From CAZKCK01 sp964552325 (lineage in GTDB: Bacteria > Bacteroidota > Bacteroidia > Bacteroidales > TTA-H9), in the NCBI GenBank assembly GCA_964552325.1, contig CAZKHA010000079.1, positions 1-14,917 on the forward strand: a DNA stretch of 14,917 nucleotides. Direction: 5' to 3'. Positions 14,123 to 14,917 of the stretch are shown piece after piece. The position numbers and the translations under genes were made by a program. Each line of letters opens with the position of its first letter. Position 1 is the stretch's first letter. Below the pieces are notes generated by a model. It worked only from the letters and a program-made list of their open reading frames with translations. It was not told the DNA's origin and did no database searches.

Positions 14123-14911
14123 ATGAATTTTACATTAAAAATCTGGAGACAAGAAAATGCCAAAGCAAAAGGGAAATTCAAACCCTACAAGGTTACAGGT
14201 ATTTCTTCTGATTGCTCGTTTCTTGAGATGCTCGACATCTTGAACGAAAAACTTATCAACGATAAGATAGAGCTTCCTGTTGATCCGCTGGCCTTTGACC
14301 ACGATTGCCGTGAAGGCATTTGCGGTATGTGTAGCCTGTACATCAACGGTAGGCCGCATGGCCCCGAACAGGGAACCACGGTTTGCCAATTGCATATGCG
14401 CAAATTTAAGGATGGAGACACCATCACCATCGAACCCTGGAGGGCAAAGGCTTTCCCTGTAATTAAAGATTTGATGGTTGACCGTAACGCCTTCGATAAA
14501 ATTATTCAAGAAGGTGGTTATGTGTCAGTTAAAACAGGTGGTGTGCCCGATGGCAATGCCATTGCAATACCCAAAGATAACGCCGATTTGGCCATGGACG
14601 CCGCGGCTTGTATTGGATGTGGTGCCTGCGTAGCTGCCTGTAAGAATGCATCAGCCATGCTGTTTGTATCGGCCAAGGTATCGCAATTTGCCTTATTGCC
14701 CCAAGGCCAACCCGAAGCTGCACGCCGCGTTAAAGCTATGGTTGCCAAGATGGACGAACTTGGCTTTGGCAACTGTACCAACACGTTTGCCTGCGAAGCC
14801 GAATGTCCAAAGAATATTTCGGTTGAGAACATTGCCCGTATGAACCGCGAATTCTTATGCGCCAAAGTTACCCACGGCGAACGCAACCAAAGTGGCGGAG
14901 GATTCGGTTGA
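14123..14911 (+). CDS. sdhB: Succinate dehydrogenase iron-sulfur subunit
   Basis: This 262-residue electron-transfer subunit links the SdhA flavin to the membrane anchor. The N-terminal ferredoxin domain holds the [2Fe-2S] cysteines Cys62, Cys67, Cys70 and Cys88 (DCREGICGMC ... VCQL). The C-terminal domain holds CIGCGACVAAC with Cys163, Cys166 and Cys169, which with Cys228 would bind the [4Fe-4S] cluster. Cys173, Cys218 and Cys224 would bind the [3Fe-4S] cluster. Spacing of all eleven cysteines agrees with E. coli SdhB. The C-terminal tail HGERNQSGGGFG is Gly-rich and unremarkable. It is the last gene seen of the operon; the window ends 6 bases after its stop, so a further gene or terminator cannot be excluded. 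Confidence 0.95.
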   Translation: MNFTLKIWRQENAKAKGKFKPYKVTGISSDCSFLEMLDILNEKLINDKIELPVDPLAFDHDCREGICGMCSLYINGRPHGPEQGTTVCQLHMRKFKDGDTITIEPWRAKAFPVIKDLMVDRNAFDKIIQEGGYVSVKTGGVPDGNAIAIPKDNADLAMDAAACIGCGACVAACKNASAMLFVSAKVSQFALLPQGQPEAARRVKAMVAKMDELGFGNCTNTFACEAECPKNISVENIARMNREFLCAKVTHGERNQSGGGFG

Positions 14912-14917
14912 TCGATT

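Noticed and set aside
14135..14509. Antisense reading of 124 residues within sdhB.
   Set aside because: It lies opposite a strongly conserved gene and has no recognisable domain. Other long antisense readings, such as those at 10717-11094, 13172-13501 and 14518-14886, are likewise shadows of real genes.

Overview
The window looks like ordinary chromosome of a member of the Bacteroidota. The evidence is a LruC-domain surface protein, a short lipoprotein with a classical lipobox, an sdhCAB operon with a single five-helix cytochrome b anchor, weak Shine-Dalgarno sequences, and several -7 boxes of the Bacteroidota form TAnnTTTG at sensible distances from start codons. The species cannot be named from the sequence alone.

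Layout. (1) 1-4199: two short single-stranded DNA-binding protein genes on the + strand. Their first 120 coding bases are almost identical. They bracket a minus-strand pair that encodes a lipoprotein and a 788-residue beta-helix/LruC protein. Perfect 12-bp hairpin terminators follow both ssb genes. (2) 4222-6249: a metal-dependent M24B aminopeptidase and an exported glutathione-peroxidase-like protein, both minus strand. (3) 6250-8045: an AT-rich accessory stretch holding a HEPN-MNT toxin-antitoxin-type operon plus a ParB/Srx-like small protein. The HEPN gene is broken by a one-base frameshift. Two ~50-bp diverged direct repeats flank the cluster. (4) 8046-9773: a sulfide:quinone oxidoreductase-like flavoprotein, followed by a 53-residue basic/aromatic small protein and a strong terminator. 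(5) 9969-11252: a second M24B aminopeptidase, whose promoter is interleaved with the divergent sdh promoter. (6) 11438-14911: sdhC-sdhA-sdhB (complex II), complete.

Functionally, the right half is mostly quinone-pool metabolism: complex II and an SQR-like enzyme both feed electrons to quinone. The middle is peptide turnover and peroxide defence. The left half combines DNA-binding proteins with a cell-surface operon.

The most unusual points are the ssb pair whose identity stops abruptly (a gene-conversion-like footprint), helically phased TTACA repeats upstream of the second ssb, the frameshifted HEPN toxin beside an intact MNT antitoxin between direct repeats, the small gene downstream of the SQR-like gene, and the lipoprotein that may carry a module usually fused to LruC proteins. 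I see no RNA genes, CRISPR arrays, insertion sequences or phage genes. No clearly new multi-gene system stands out beyond these.
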